Shown one piece after another: positions 37,295 through 46,016 of a stretch of DNA of 64,000 nucleotides (its first letter is position 1; the number at the start of each line of letters is the position of its first letter). The position numbers and the translations under genes are program-made. The DNA lies in NCBI GenBank assembly GCA_035534615.1, contig DATLRO010000112.1, positions 3,096-67,095 on the forward strand, read 5' to 3'. The notes beneath the pieces are model-generated. The model saw nothing but the letters and a program-made list of their open reading frames with translations. It had not been told where the DNA came from and did not search any database. This DNA comes from JAGWRA01 sp035534615 (GTDB taxonomy: Bacteria; Acidobacteriota; Vicinamibacteria; Vicinamibacterales; CAVVIG01).

Positions 37295-37821
37295 ATGGTG
37301 TGATCTTCCCCGCTTTCGGTATCCGCCCGGACGTCCGCGAAGACGACGCGATGCCCGTGCTTCGCCAGCCGCCGCGCCAGCCGCTGGGCGCGCGTCGGCC
37401 ACCACCGCCGCCGCGCCCCGCCGAGCACCACGGTCGCGTCGCCGGCGCCCAGCAGCTGCGCGATGTCGTCCGGCCGCCGGCAGATGCACACGTGCACGGA
37501 GACCGTGACGCCGGCCTCGTGCGCGAGCGCCCGATAGTCCTCGACGGTATCGGCCATGGATGTCGGGCTCATGGCCGCGCGGGGCACGAACAGGACAGCC
37601 CGCGTGTGTCCGGCGTGGCGCGCGGCCAGCAGCGCCGCCCGCGTGCCGTCAGGCGTGGTCGACAGCACGGCGACCGGCGGATTCGTGCGGGCCGCCCGAT
37701 CGACCGGCGGCGCGCCGGCGCCGGCGGCGACGGACGGATCGCGCGGGGTCGGCGCCGGCACCTCGGCCGCAAGGTGCCTGTGTGCGTCGCCCGGATGGGG
37801 CGTGTGCGACATGCTCTCCAT
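37291..37821 (-). CDS. UspA-like (universal stress) protein
   Basis: A 176-aa cytoplasmic protein. A His/Ala/Pro-rich N-terminal extension of about 45 residues precedes a Usp-type alpha/beta fold (VAVLSTTPDGTRAALLAARH, LAHEAGVTVSVHVC, DATVVLGGARRRW). The classic G-x2-G-x9-G(S/T) ATP motif is only partly present (LGGARRRW), so ATP binding is uncertain. It is the first gene after the kdpE-proximal repeats and is translationally coupled to the porin. ATG 37812 is a possible alternative start, with GGAG just upstream. Confidence 0.65.
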   Translation of the reverse strand: MESMSHTPHPGDAHRHLAAEVPAPTPRDPSVAAGAGAPPVDRAARTNPPVAVLSTTPDGTRAALLAARHAGHTRAVLFVPRAAMSPTSMADTVEDYRALAHEAGVTVSVHVCICRRPDDIAQLLGAGDATVVLGGARRRWWPTRAQRLARRLAKHGHRVVFADVRADTESGEDHTI

Positions 37822-37848
37822 ATCCCAGGCACCAGCGTAATGAACCGC

Positions 37849-37879
37849 GCCTAAAAACGGACGAAAGGCCGCCTAAAAA
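37849..37879 (-). promoter_or_regulatory. Candidate KdpE operator: two GCCTAAAAA repeats 22 bp apart
   Basis: Identical 9-mers GCCTAAAAA at 37849-37857 and 37871-37879 (TTTTTAGGC in the direction of transcription) lie in the 63-bp gap between kdpE and the Usp-porin-kdp genes. A spacing of 22 bp, about two helical turns, suits a dimeric response regulator on one DNA face. They are the only A/T-rich words in this GC-rich area. I see no good -35 box, as expected for an activated promoter. Confidence 0.5.
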
Positions 37880-37884
37880 GGTGC

Positions 37885-38592
37885 TTAAGGCACGGATTCA
37901 CCGGTCACGAAGCGGTAACCGACCCAGGGTTCGCTGACGATGAGGCGCGGGCGGGAGGGATCCGGCTCGACCTTCTTCCGCAGCTGGCCCACGAGCACCC
38001 AGAGATGCTCGGGCTGGTCGACGGCATTGGCGCCCCAGATGGCCTTGAGCAGCGTGTGGTGGGTGAGCACACGATCGGGATGCTGGACGAGGAACGCGAG
38101 CAGCTCGAATTCCTTCGGCGTGAGGCGGATCTCCTGCTGATCGCGCAGCACGCGCCGACGGTCGAAGTCGATGGTCAGCCCGCCCCGCCTGATCTGGCCG
38201 GATGACTGCGGCGGCTCCTGCGCCAGCCGCCGCAGCGCCACGCGCAGCCTGGCGAGCAGCTCTTCCGGCCCGAACGGCTTGGTGACGTAGTCGTCGGCCC
38301 CCTGGTCGAGCGCCGCCACCTTGTCGGCCTCATGGCCGCGCGCCGACAGCACGATGATCGGGGCCGGCGACTGCTGCCGGAACCGGCGGCACAGCTCGAT
38401 GCCGTCGAGGTCGGGGAGACCGAGGTCGAGAATGATGAGGTGCGGCGGCGTGGCCGCGAACGCGTCGAGCGCAGCCGCGGCCGTCCCGGCGACCGTCACG
38501 TCGTAGCCGCGCGACCGCAGCAGGGGCTCCAGCGTCCGCTGAAGCGCCGGCTCGTCGTCCACGAGGAGGACGCGCGTCGCCGGCGTCGTCAT
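37885..38592 (-). CDS. kdpE: KdpE-like response regulator (OmpR family)
   Basis: A 235-aa two-component regulator. The receiver domain has the acidic pair Asp12-Asp13, phosphorylation site Asp56 (LIILDLGLPD) and Lys in VTKPFGPEE; the OmpR/PhoB winged helix follows (LTPKEFELLAFLV, WVLVGQLRKKVEPDPSRP, GYRFV). It should activate the downstream Usp-porin-kdp genes. Its ATG overlaps the stop of the kinase-half gene (ATGA). Confidence 0.92.
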   Translation of the reverse strand: MTTPATRVLLVDDEPALQRTLEPLLRSRGYDVTVAGTAAAALDAFAATPPHLIILDLGLPDLDGIELCRRFRQQSPAPIIVLSARGHEADKVAALDQGADDYVTKPFGPEELLARLRVALRRLAQEPPQSSGQIRRGGLTIDFDRRRVLRDQQEIRLTPKEFELLAFLVQHPDRVLTHHTLLKAIWGANAVDQPEHLWVLVGQLRKKVEPDPSRPRLIVSEPWVGYRFVTGESVP

Positions 38593-40109
38593 GCGTCGAT
38601 CGCCTCCGGGGCACGGCGCGTGCCGGCAGGAACGGCGATGCAGAACCGCGCGCCGCCGTCGGCGCAGTTCTCGGCCCAGATCTGGCCCTGTTCGACCGCC
38701 AGGAGCCGGCGGGCGATCGTCAGGCCCAGGCCCGTGCCGCCCGGATGGGTCCGCCCGTTGGCGCCACGGTAGAACCCGTCGAACAGATGCGGCAGCTCGG
38801 CGGGCGAGATGCCGCGACCGTGATCGCGGACTTCCAGCCGGAGGCCCTCGCCCGCGAGCGCGGCGTCCACCTCGATGGGGGCGTCGGCCGGCGAATACTG
38901 CGCGGCGTTTTCGAGCACGTGGGCGAGGGCGGTGGCCGTCAGGCGGGGATCCACGTCCACCAGACCGTCCGCGGCCCTGACGTGGAGCGTGCGCCCCTTC
39001 AGCAGCGACTCCGCCTGCGAGCGCGCGGCCTCGACGATCTGATCCGGCGCCACCCATTCGCGGGCGGCGTTCACGCTGTCGGCGTCGAGCCGGGCCATGT
39101 CGAGAACGTTCTGGAACAGGCGCTGCAGCCGCTGCACTTCGCTGAGGACGATCGTCCCCTGCTCGATGCGCTCGGCCTCCGACAGCGATCGGTCCTGCAT
39201 GTTGGTGGCGGCGACGCGGATGGCGGTGAGCGGCGTCCGCAGGTCGTGCGCGAGCGAGGCGAGCAGCGCCGACTTCAGATCGCCCGTGCGGCGCGAGAGC
39301 TCCGCCGCCTCGCGCTCCCTGAGGAACTGCGCCCGTTCGATCGCGATCGCCACCAGGCCGCCGATGGCGTCGACGGCGCCCGGCTCGAGCTCGCGTCCCG
39401 CGGCCGCGAGGACGCCGATGGCGCGTGGACCGAGCCGGATCGGCACGAGCAGCAGGGGGCCGTCCGGCCCCTCGACCCGGCGGTGGCCGCCGTAGGCGCG
39501 CTGCCGGGCATCGAATTCCAGCGTCCGGGTGGCGTTCTCCAGAACCTCGGCGAGCAGCGCCGGATCGAGCGGCCATCTGGCCCGCGGCGCCGCCGCGGTG
39601 GTCCAGCCGTTCGCGGACGGGAGGCAGATGGCGACTTCGTCGAGCGAGAACCGGCGCGCCACGAAGCCGGCGATCGCGCCGAGGGTGTCCCGCGTATCGC
39701 CGGTGGACAGGACGTCGCGGCTCAGATCGAACAGCCGGGCCAGCTCGTCACGGCGGGCGAACGCCTCCGAGGCGCGGGCGCGCGCGGCGTACGAGAGATT
39801 GCTGGCCACGAGGGCGACCGCAAGAAAGGCGAGCAGGGCGATCCAGTTCTGCGGGTCGGCGATCGTGAAGGTGCCGACCGGGGGCAGGAAGAAGAAGTTG
39901 AACAGCAGCATCGCCACGACCGACGCGATCACGGCGCTGCGCAGCCGGGCCCGCGCCGCCAGGACGAGTACGACCAGCAGGAACGCCAGCGCGACCGTCG
40001 TGACGTTGGTGACGTGGAGGCCGTAGGCGAACACGACCGTCAGGCCGGCCAGGACGGCGAGTGCGATCGACATCGGCTGGAGATCGGCCGCCCAGCGGCG
40101 CACGGTCAT
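38589..40109 (-). CDS. kdpD: KdpD kinase half: DUF4118 membrane domain, GAF, histidine kinase
   Basis: A 506-aa sensor kinase equal to the C-terminal part of KdpD. Order: DUF4118 with about four helices (residues 12-105, including LLFNFFFLPPVGTFTIADP), GAF domain (about 125-262), HisKA with His288 (SLAHDLRTPLTAIR), HATPase with LENAAQYSP, RDHGRGIS and GGTGLGLTIARRLL. The KdpD/UspA sensory module is missing and encoded separately at 30207-31364. The two halves may associate. First gene of the regulon; a TAGACT 6 bp before the ATG hints at a leaderless start, but no -35 box is seen. Confidence 0.9.
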   Translation of the reverse strand: MTVRRWAADLQPMSIALAVLAGLTVVFAYGLHVTNVTTVALAFLLVVLVLAARARLRSAVIASVVAMLLFNFFFLPPVGTFTIADPQNWIALLAFLAVALVASNLSYAARARASEAFARRDELARLFDLSRDVLSTGDTRDTLGAIAGFVARRFSLDEVAICLPSANGWTTAAAPRARWPLDPALLAEVLENATRTLEFDARQRAYGGHRRVEGPDGPLLLVPIRLGPRAIGVLAAAGRELEPGAVDAIGGLVAIAIERAQFLREREAAELSRRTGDLKSALLASLAHDLRTPLTAIRVAATNMQDRSLSEAERIEQGTIVLSEVQRLQRLFQNVLDMARLDADSVNAAREWVAPDQIVEAARSQAESLLKGRTLHVRAADGLVDVDPRLTATALAHVLENAAQYSPADAPIEVDAALAGEGLRLEVRDHGRGISPAELPHLFDGFYRGANGRTHPGGTGLGLTIARRLLAVEQGQIWAENCADGGARFCIAVPAGTRRAPEAIDA

Positions 40110-40211
40110 GGCCGTAGTCTACACGGGGTGGACGGGGAGCGGCGTGCAGCCCCGCGCAGGCTCCCGGCCCGATCGATCCGGAGGGGAGCCCGGCTCGCGG
40201 GGCGCCGCCCG

Positions 40212-40880
40212 TCAGGCCGGTGTGGCCGGCAGCAGATGCCGCACGAACCAGTCGCGCGCGAGGGCGGCCACCGTGTCGAGGGCGCCCGGCTCCTCGAACA
40301 GGTGCGTGGCGCCCGGCACGACGCGGATCTGACTCAGCCGGCCGAGGTGCGTCAGGGCGGCTTCGTTCAGCGCCAGGACCTCGACGTCGCGCTCGCCGAC
40401 GATGAGCAGCGTCGGCGCCCGCACGATATCGAGCGCGTCACCGGCCAGGTCGGGCCGGCCGCCGCGCGAGACGATCGCCTTGACCAGGCCCGGGCGCCGG
40501 GACGCCGCCACCAGCGCCGCGGCGGCACCCGTGCTCGCGCCGAAATAGCCGAGCGCCATCCCGCGCAGTTCGTGCTCCTCGCGCGCCCAGTCGGTCACGC
40601 CGGCGAGCCGCCGCGCGAGCAGATCGATGTCGAACCGGAGGTGGCCGGTCCGCGCGTCGATCGCTTCTTCCTCTTCGGTCAGCAGATCGAACAGCAGCGT
40701 CCCCAGCCCGGCCTGGACGAGCACGTTGGCGACGTACTGGTTGCGCGGACTGTGACGGCTGCTGCCGCTGCCGTGCGCGAAGACCACCAGCGCCGTCGTG
40801 TGTTCGGCCAGCCGGAGGTCGCCGACGAGCTCGACACCGCCGGTTTCGATGGTCACCTGGCTTCTCGTGGCCGTCGGCAT
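40212..40880 (-). CDS. Dienelactone-hydrolase-like alpha/beta hydrolase
   Basis: A 222-aa alpha/beta hydrolase: VVFAHGSGSSRHSPRN (oxyanion region), nucleophile elbow LGYFGASTGAAAALVAA (Ser in GASTG), Asp in LLIVGERDVEVL and His in GATHLFEEPG. It matches the hydrolase half of phosphoribosyltransferase-hydrolase fusion proteins such as M. tuberculosis Rv0571c; here the phosphoribosyltransferase half is a separate gene at 42530-43186. ATG 40880 is preferred because AGGAGG lies 5 nt upstream, rather than the GTG at 40883. Confidence 0.85.
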   Translation of the reverse strand: MPTATRSQVTIETGGVELVGDLRLAEHTTALVVFAHGSGSSRHSPRNQYVANVLVQAGLGTLLFDLLTEEEEAIDARTGHLRFDIDLLARRLAGVTDWAREEHELRGMALGYFGASTGAAAALVAASRRPGLVKAIVSRGGRPDLAGDALDIVRAPTLLIVGERDVEVLALNEAALTHLGRLSQIRVVPGATHLFEEPGALDTVAALARDWFVRHLLPATPA

Positions 40881-40903
40881 CACATCCTCCTGTTTCCCGT
40901 CGG

Positions 40904-41296
40904 CTACTCGCGGGATCCGGCCCGCACGACTCCGTCCACCGTCTCGGGACGCGACGGCGATCGGAACCGAAGAATCGTCGTCGTGCCGTCGGCGGCGGTC
41001 ACCTGCAGCGCGACCTTCACGCCCGACTCGGTCTCTTCGACCGCGAGGCCGGTCGCATGCACGATGGTGTGCGTCAGGCGCCCGTCCGTCACGCGGCCGG
41101 CAACGATCCCGATCGTCGCGTCGCGGGTCGAGACCGTGTCGGCCGAAATCCCCTCGAGCGGCAGGTTGTCGATCTCGGGCTGCGCGCCGATCTCCGGACT
41201 GTCGACTTCCATGCTCACGAGCCAGCCGTCATATTGCCGGCTGAAGCTGTCCAGATACTGCCGCCACTGGCTCAGAGGAATCACCTGGCTCTTCAT
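40904..41296 (-). CDS. DUF5335 family protein
   Basis: A 130-aa protein of the DUF5335 type: an opening QVIPLSQWRQYLDSFSRQYD, a beta-rich body with WLVSMEVDSPEIGAQ and a PLEGISADTVS segment, and the C-terminal LRFRSPSRPETVDGVVRAG. The family is uncharacterised but commonly neighbours stress proteins. The ATG at 41296 is where homology begins. It lies 23 bp upstream of the hydrolase gene in the same direction, so the two are likely co-transcribed. Confidence 0.75.
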   Translation of the reverse strand: MKSQVIPLSQWRQYLDSFSRQYDGWLVSMEVDSPEIGAQPEIDNLPLEGISADTVSTRDATIGIVAGRVTDGRLTHTIVHATGLAVEETESGVKVALQVTAADGTTTILRFRSPSRPETVDGVVRAGSRE

Positions 41297-41556
41297 ATGG
41301 CGCCTTCCAATCGGGCGGGTCGCCCCTCTCGACGTCAGCAACGCGCGTGCCGCATGTCCCGACCGGGCGCAGGCCGGCCAATGGCGGTTTCCTGGGCGCC
41401 TGGTGCGGTGTTGCGCGAATTTCTGCGCGCTGCGACGGGAGAGATCGACGCCGGTGCCGGCCATCCGCGGTGTCAACCTGGTACGCCTTGTGCTCCTGTC
41501 CGACTCGATGTCCGGCCGGCCATGGCGGCCGGCTGGGACCGGGGAGGCGGTGACCG

Positions 41557-42513
41557 ATGCGCGAAACATCCGGCGGGCCGGCGATTGTGACCGGAACGGC
41601 CAACATCGACCTGGCCGAAGCTGTCGCCGGCGAGCTCGGGCAGCCGCTCGTAGCGCGGACGGTCGCCCGGTTTCCCGACGGCGAGCTGCACGTGGCGATC
41701 GAGGAAACGCTGCGCGGCCGCGACGTGTATCTCCTGCAGCCGACCGGGCCGCCGGCCGACGGCCACCTGATGGAACTCCTGTTCCTCGCCGATGCCTGCC
41801 GCCGGGCCGGTGCCGCGCGCCTGACCGCGGTCGTGCCGTACTTCGGCTACGCCCGGCAGGACCGCCGCGTGGGCGGCCGCCAGCCGGTCGGCGCCCGGGT
41901 GGTCGCCGACCTGCTCGGGACGGCGGCCCTGCACCGGATCGTGACGGTCGATCTGCACGCCTCGGCGGTGGAAGGTTTCTTCGCCACGCCGGCCGAGCAT
42001 CTCAGCGCCGTGCCGCTGCTGGCCCGGGCGGTCGCACAGGCCGGCGTGCCGCCGGCCGAGGTGATCGTCGCGCCCGATCTCGGGGCGGTCAAGCTCGCCG
42101 AACGCTATGCGGCGATCCTGCAGCTGCCGATCGCGGTCGTCCACAAGATGCGCCTCAGCGGGACCGAAGTCAGGGTCCGCGCGCTCGTCGGCGACGTGAA
42201 GGGCAGGCGCCCGATCGTCATCGACGACATGATCAGCACGGGCGGGACGATCGAAGCGGCCGTCAAGGCGCTGATCGAGGCGGGCTCGACGCGGGAGATC
42301 TCCGTCGCCGCCACGCACGCGCTGTTCTCGGGAGGCGCGGTCGAGCGGCTGCAGGGACTGCCGATCGATCGGCTCGTCGTCACCGACAGCGTCCCCGGTC
42401 GCGAGGTTGCCTCCCTGCCGATCGAGCGGGTGACGCTGGCGCCGCTGCTCGCCGCCGCGATTCACCGGCTGCACCGCGACGACTCGCTGGCCGATCTCCT
42501 CAGCCGGGTCTGA
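41557..42513 (+). CDS. prs: Ribose-phosphate pyrophosphokinase (PRPP synthetase)
   Basis: A 318-aa enzyme making PRPP from ribose 5-phosphate and ATP. Motifs: FPDGELHVAIEE, YFGYARQDRRVGGRQPVGARV (flexible catalytic loop), TVDLHASAVEGFF, and PRPP loop IVIDDMISTGGTIEAA. The ATP loop has Arg-Val instead of the usual Lys-containing segment of housekeeping enzymes, which with its location among stress genes suggests a second, specialised copy. It is convergent with a phosphoribosyltransferase gene that could use its product. Confidence 0.9.
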   Translation: MRETSGGPAIVTGTANIDLAEAVAGELGQPLVARTVARFPDGELHVAIEETLRGRDVYLLQPTGPPADGHLMELLFLADACRRAGAARLTAVVPYFGYARQDRRVGGRQPVGARVVADLLGTAALHRIVTVDLHASAVEGFFATPAEHLSAVPLLARAVAQAGVPPAEVIVAPDLGAVKLAERYAAILQLPIAVVHKMRLSGTEVRVRALVGDVKGRRPIVIDDMISTGGTIEAAVKALIEAGSTREISVAATHALFSGGAVERLQGLPIDRLVVTDSVPGREVASLPIERVTLAPLLAAAIHRLHRDDSLADLLSRV

Positions 42514-42522
42514 TCTCCATCT

Positions 42523-42539
42523 CGCGAAGCTACTTCGCG
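42523..42539. terminator. Bidirectional hairpin between prs and the phosphoribosyltransferase
   Basis: Perfect inverted repeat CGCGAAG-CTA-CTTCGCG. It overlaps the last codons and stop of the phosphoribosyltransferase gene and lies 10 bp beyond the prs stop. Confidence 0.4.
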
Positions 42540-43186
42540 GCCGCCCCAGGCTTGCGCGGCCGCGTGGCCTCCTGCAGGATGGCGCACACCTCCGCGTCAT
42601 CGACCTGCGAGAAGTCCGCGAAGAACTGTCCAATCGCGGCAAAATCCACCGGCGTCGCCAGACAGATCACCTCGTCGGCCTCGGCGGCGATCCGGCGCAC
42701 GGTTGACGGAGGTGCGACCGCCGTCGCCGCCACGAGCTTCGCGGGCCCCTGCGCGCGCACCGCTCGCAACGCCGCAATCATCGTCGATCCGGTCGCAATG
42801 CCGTCGTCGACGACGATGGCGACGCGATCGGCGGGGGAAATCGGCGGGCGGACCGGCGTGTACATCGCCCGCCGCCGGCGCAGCACGTCCATCTGCTTCT
42901 CACGCTCCTGATCGATGTAGCTGCTGTCGACCCATCCCGCGGTGTCGGGGCCCAGGTAGGTGTGTCCCAGTTCGTCCACCGATCCGATGGCGAGCTCCGG
43001 ATTGCCCGGGGCACCAAGCTTCCGGACCAGCACGACATCGAGATCGCCATGGAGCCGCTCCGCCAGGATCTGCGCCATCGGAACGGCGCCGCGCGGGATG
43101 GCGAGAATCAGCGGCCGGGCGTCGGCGTAGGCCTGCAGGCGTTCGGCGAGCTGGCGGGCCGCCTGGGCACGATTCTCGAACAGCAT
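42530..43186 (-). CDS. Phosphoribosyltransferase family protein
   Basis: A 218-aa type I phosphoribosyltransferase fold. The PRPP loop is VAIVVDDGIATGSTMIAAL. Other landmarks are ILAIPRGAVPMAQILAERL and DVVLVRKLGAPGNPELAIGSV, which match the N-terminal half of Rv0571c-type fusions rather than nucleobase salvage enzymes. The base or other acceptor is unknown. ATG 43186 begins MLFENRAQAA. See the separate hydrolase at 40212-40880. Confidence 0.85.
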   Translation of the reverse strand: MLFENRAQAARQLAERLQAYADARPLILAIPRGAVPMAQILAERLHGDLDVVLVRKLGAPGNPELAIGSVDELGHTYLGPDTAGWVDSSYIDQEREKQMDVLRRRRAMYTPVRPPISPADRVAIVVDDGIATGSTMIAALRAVRAQGPAKLVAATAVAPPSTVRRIAAEADEVICLATPVDFAAIGQFFADFSQVDDAEVCAILQEATRPRKPGAAAK

Positions 43187-43485
43187 GAGGCACTCCAGTC
43201 CAGGAAGGATCGAAAGTGGGAGGTGCATCGATGGTGCCAGGCCCGGGTGCGGAGGAAGTCCGTTCGGGCGCCCGCGCGTGCGCCCGCTGCGCAGGCTGGC
43301 GCCGGGCGGCCGAAAGAATCCGGGCGGGCCCGCGGATTTTTCCGCTCCGCCCGCGGCCGCCGTTCGCGGCGCCGCCCGGGCGGTTTCCGCTGCCCGGCAT
43401 CGTGATTGCTCACGATCGCGACAGGCCGCGGGTCGTCTTGCGAGGCCGAGGGCCCGGCATGGAGCCGCGCCATCGCGCGTGGTCA
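43187..43485. other. Intergenic stretch with a palindrome
   Basis: No gene is supported. A perfect inverted repeat ATCGTGA-TTGC-TCACGAT lies at 43399-43416 and could be an operator or terminator; the surrounding sequence is very GC-rich. Confidence 0.3.
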
Positions 43486-44226
43486 TCAGTCGAGCCGTTC
43501 GACCGGGACGCCGACGTACGTCGCACCCGATTCGAGTCTGGAGAACTTCGGAACGAGGCTGAGCGCCCCGACCTGGCAACCGGCGCCTGCCTCGACGCCG
43601 ATGTCGATGACGCTGCCGAGCCCGATGGTGACGTTGCGCGCGAGGCGGACCGGGGCGGTTCGGACGAGTCCGCGCTCCACGGTGTGGCCGGAGAGATGGA
43701 CGTCGGCACCGATCACGACGTCGTCGCCGAATTCGAGCAGGTTGTAGTCACTCACCGAGAGCGTGTTGATGTAGACGCGACGGCCGAGCCGCGCGCCGCT
43801 CAGCCGCAGGTAAGCCGTCCAGATCGGTGAGCCGCGGAACAGCGGACCGGCGAACACGCGCACGATGTGCAGAGCGACCATGGATCGGGCCCAGCGCAGG
43901 ACCGGCCAGTCGGCGTCGGCGATCCGCATTTCGGCGTCCGGCGGCGTCCGCCAGCCGAGCAGCCGGGTGGCGACCGCGGTCAGCAGCATCAGGGCCAGGG
44001 CGAACAGGGTGTACGACGGCACCGCCGCCGCGCTGAAGGCGATCAGGCGGGCCACGAGGCTCCGCCCGGTCAGACGGATCAGATGTCTCCAGGCGAACGC
44101 CACGGGCAGGACGGCCAGCGTGCACACCATGAACTCGACGGCCAGAATCGTGACGACGGTCCAGGCAATTCGCCAGAAGGCGCCGCGATGCAGGCGGGCG
44201 GCCGGTGGAATCGTGTCGGGCGGCAT
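43486..44226 (-). CDS. Membrane-anchored hexapeptide-repeat (left-handed beta-helix) protein
   Basis: A 246-aa protein with two N-terminal hydrophobic segments (about 15-40 and 55-80) followed by a left-handed beta-helix built from hexapeptide repeats: LGRRVYINTLSVSDYNLLEFG, VVIGADVHLSGHTV, VTIGLGSVIDIGV, YVGVPVERL. It resembles the C-terminal acyl/acetyltransferase-like domain of Pls-type peptide synthetases. Acceptor is unknown. ATG 44226 is used; a TTG at 44238 is a weaker possibility. It is divergent from the hydrolase at 44347. Confidence 0.75.
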   Translation of the reverse strand: MPPDTIPPAARLHRGAFWRIAWTVVTILAVEFMVCTLAVLPVAFAWRHLIRLTGRSLVARLIAFSAAAVPSYTLFALALMLLTAVATRLLGWRTPPDAEMRIADADWPVLRWARSMVALHIVRVFAGPLFRGSPIWTAYLRLSGARLGRRVYINTLSVSDYNLLEFGDDVVIGADVHLSGHTVERGLVRTAPVRLARNVTIGLGSVIDIGVEAGAGCQVGALSLVPKFSRLESGATYVGVPVERLD

Positions 44227-44346
44227 GGCAGCACGCAAGAGAGCTCGGACCGTGGGTCAGGAATACAAGGTGTATACCATCTCTCCCGGGTGCGCGTCCC
44301 GGTTGACAGACTGGCGGCGCCGACGGAAGAGACAGGAGGCCTTTCG

Positions 44347-45141
44347 ATGGGAGTCGACGTACCGCTGAGGGGGGACCGGCCGGAAGCCTACGATCCGGCG
44401 CTGACGGTGGACGGGACGGGACCGGCGGTCGTCCTGGTGCCCGGCATGGACGGCACGGGGCAACTGTTCTACCGGCAGACGCCCGGCCTGGCGCGGGTCG
44501 GTCGCGTGGCGACGTATGCCCTGCGCAACGAGGCGACCCGCATGGACGTCCTGGTGGCTGACCTCGGGCGCGTGATCGACATCGTCGCGCCGGTCGAGCG
44601 CCAGGTGGTGCTGGTCGGCGAATCGTTCGGCGGCACGCTGGCGCTCAGCTTCGCGATTGCCCGGCCCGAGCGGGTGCGCGCGCTGGTGATCCTGAACTCG
44701 TTCGCCCATTTCGCACCGCAGTTCCGCCTGCGCCTCGCCGTCTACGGCCTCAGCGTGATGCCGTGGGGGGCGATGTCGAGCGTCAGGCGGCTGACGGCGT
44801 TCCGGCTGCATTCGCCGCACACCCACCGGGAGGAGCTCCACCGCTTCATGGAGCTGACGGCCCGGACGAGCCGCGAAGGCTACATCAACCGGCTGAAGAT
44901 CCTGATGGAGTACGACGTGCGCGATCGCCTGCCGGACATCCGGTGTCCGACGCTGTTCCTGGCGTCGGAATTGGATCATCTCGTGCCGTCGGTGGACCAG
45001 GCCCGCGACATGGCGGCCCGCGTGCCCGGGGCGGTGGTGCGGGTACTGGCCGGCCACGGCCATATCTGTCTCATCGCGCCGGACGTCGACCTGGCGGAGA
45101 TCCTCGGCGAGTGGGGAGGCGCCGAGCTGGGCGGGGCGTGA
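44347..45141 (+). CDS. Alpha/beta hydrolase
   Basis: A 264-aa alpha/beta-hydrolase-fold protein: VVLVPGMDGTGQLFYRQTPG (oxyanion loop), nucleophile elbow VVLVGESFGGTLALS (Ser in GESFG), acid region LASELDHLVPS and His in GHGHICLI. No signal peptide. Substrate unknown. AGGAGG at 44334-44339 sits 7 nt before the ATG. It is convergent with the ABC exporter operon. Confidence 0.85.
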   Translation: MGVDVPLRGDRPEAYDPALTVDGTGPAVVLVPGMDGTGQLFYRQTPGLARVGRVATYALRNEATRMDVLVADLGRVIDIVAPVERQVVLVGESFGGTLALSFAIARPERVRALVILNSFAHFAPQFRLRLAVYGLSVMPWGAMSSVRRLTAFRLHSPHTHREELHRFMELTARTSREGYINRLKILMEYDVRDRLPDIRCPTLFLASELDHLVPSVDQARDMAARVPGAVVRVLAGHGHICLIAPDVDLAEILGEWGGAELGGA

Positions 45142-45164
45142 CCGCAGGGCGCGGCCGCGCGCGG

Positions 45165-46016
45165 CTATCGTCCCAGGCCCGGGTACAGATGGCCCGCGAG
45201 CACGGCGAGACCGGCCGTGACCCCGAGCAGCACGGCCAGATCGACGCCGATTCCGTACGCCGTGACTCCGCCGACGACCATCAGGGCGCGAAGGCCGTCG
45301 ACCTGGTACGTGAGGGGATTCAGGCGCGACAGCACCTGCAGCCACCGGGGCATCATGCTCACGGGGTAGATCGCGTTGCTGGCAAAGAACAGCGGCATTG
45401 TCAGGACCTGCCCGATGCCCATGAAGCGCTCCCGCGTCTTGACCAGGCAGGCGATGATCAGGGAGAAGATCGAGAAGAGGGCCGAGCCCAGCACGATGAT
45501 CACGACGACGCCCAGCAGCGCCTGGGGCTCCCACCGCAGCCTGACCCCCATCAGCACGACCAGCGCGTAGACGAGGATGGCCTGCGCCAGGCTTCTGATG
45601 CCGGCGGCCAGCGCCTTGCCGAGCACGAGCGCGACGCGGGGCGTCGGGCTCACGAGATATTTCTGCAGCACGCCGAGATCGCGCTCCCAGATGGCGGCGA
45701 TGCCGAAGAAGATCGCCGTGAACAGCGCGCTCTGCGCGAGGATGCCGGGCGCCATGAAATCCAGGTACCGCAGCGGGCCGGTCGGGATGACGCGCGTCCG
45801 CGTGAAGACCTCGCCGAAGATCACGAGCCACAGGGCCGGCTGCACGGCCCGCGTGAACAGCTCGGTCGGATCGCGGCGCAGTTTCCAGACCTCGACCTGC
45901 GCGACCGCCAGCGTCTTCCGGAGGGCGCTGGCCGCGCTAGCCCAGGCGCTTGGCCACGCGCCTGGCGCGGGCGGTGTCGCGATAGCTGCCGACGGCTTCG
46001 ATGGTATCGCCTGCAT
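45165..46016 (-). CDS. ABC transporter permease (DrrB-like, ABC-2 type)
   Basis: A 283-aa ABC-2 membrane subunit with about six helices after a 30-residue Ala/Pro-rich N-terminus. Motifs: WKLRRDPTELFTRAVQPALWL, MAPGILAQSALF, TPRVALVLGKAL, NAIYPVSMMPRWLQVLSRLNPLTY. It pairs with the ATPase gene upstream, and its predicted start overlaps that gene by 80 bp, longer than usual. A shorter start may be used, although no ATG follows soon. Likely an exporter of a lipid, polysaccharide or drug. Confidence 0.85.
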   Translation of the reverse strand: MQAIPSKPSAAIATPPAPGAWPSAWASAASALRKTLAVAQVEVWKLRRDPTELFTRAVQPALWLVIFGEVFTRTRVIPTGPLRYLDFMAPGILAQSALFTAIFFGIAAIWERDLGVLQKYLVSPTPRVALVLGKALAAGIRSLAQAILVYALVVLMGVRLRWEPQALLGVVVIIVLGSALFSIFSLIIACLVKTRERFMGIGQVLTMPLFFASNAIYPVSMMPRWLQVLSRLNPLTYQVDGLRALMVVGGVTAYGIGVDLAVLLGVTAGLAVLAGHLYPGLGR

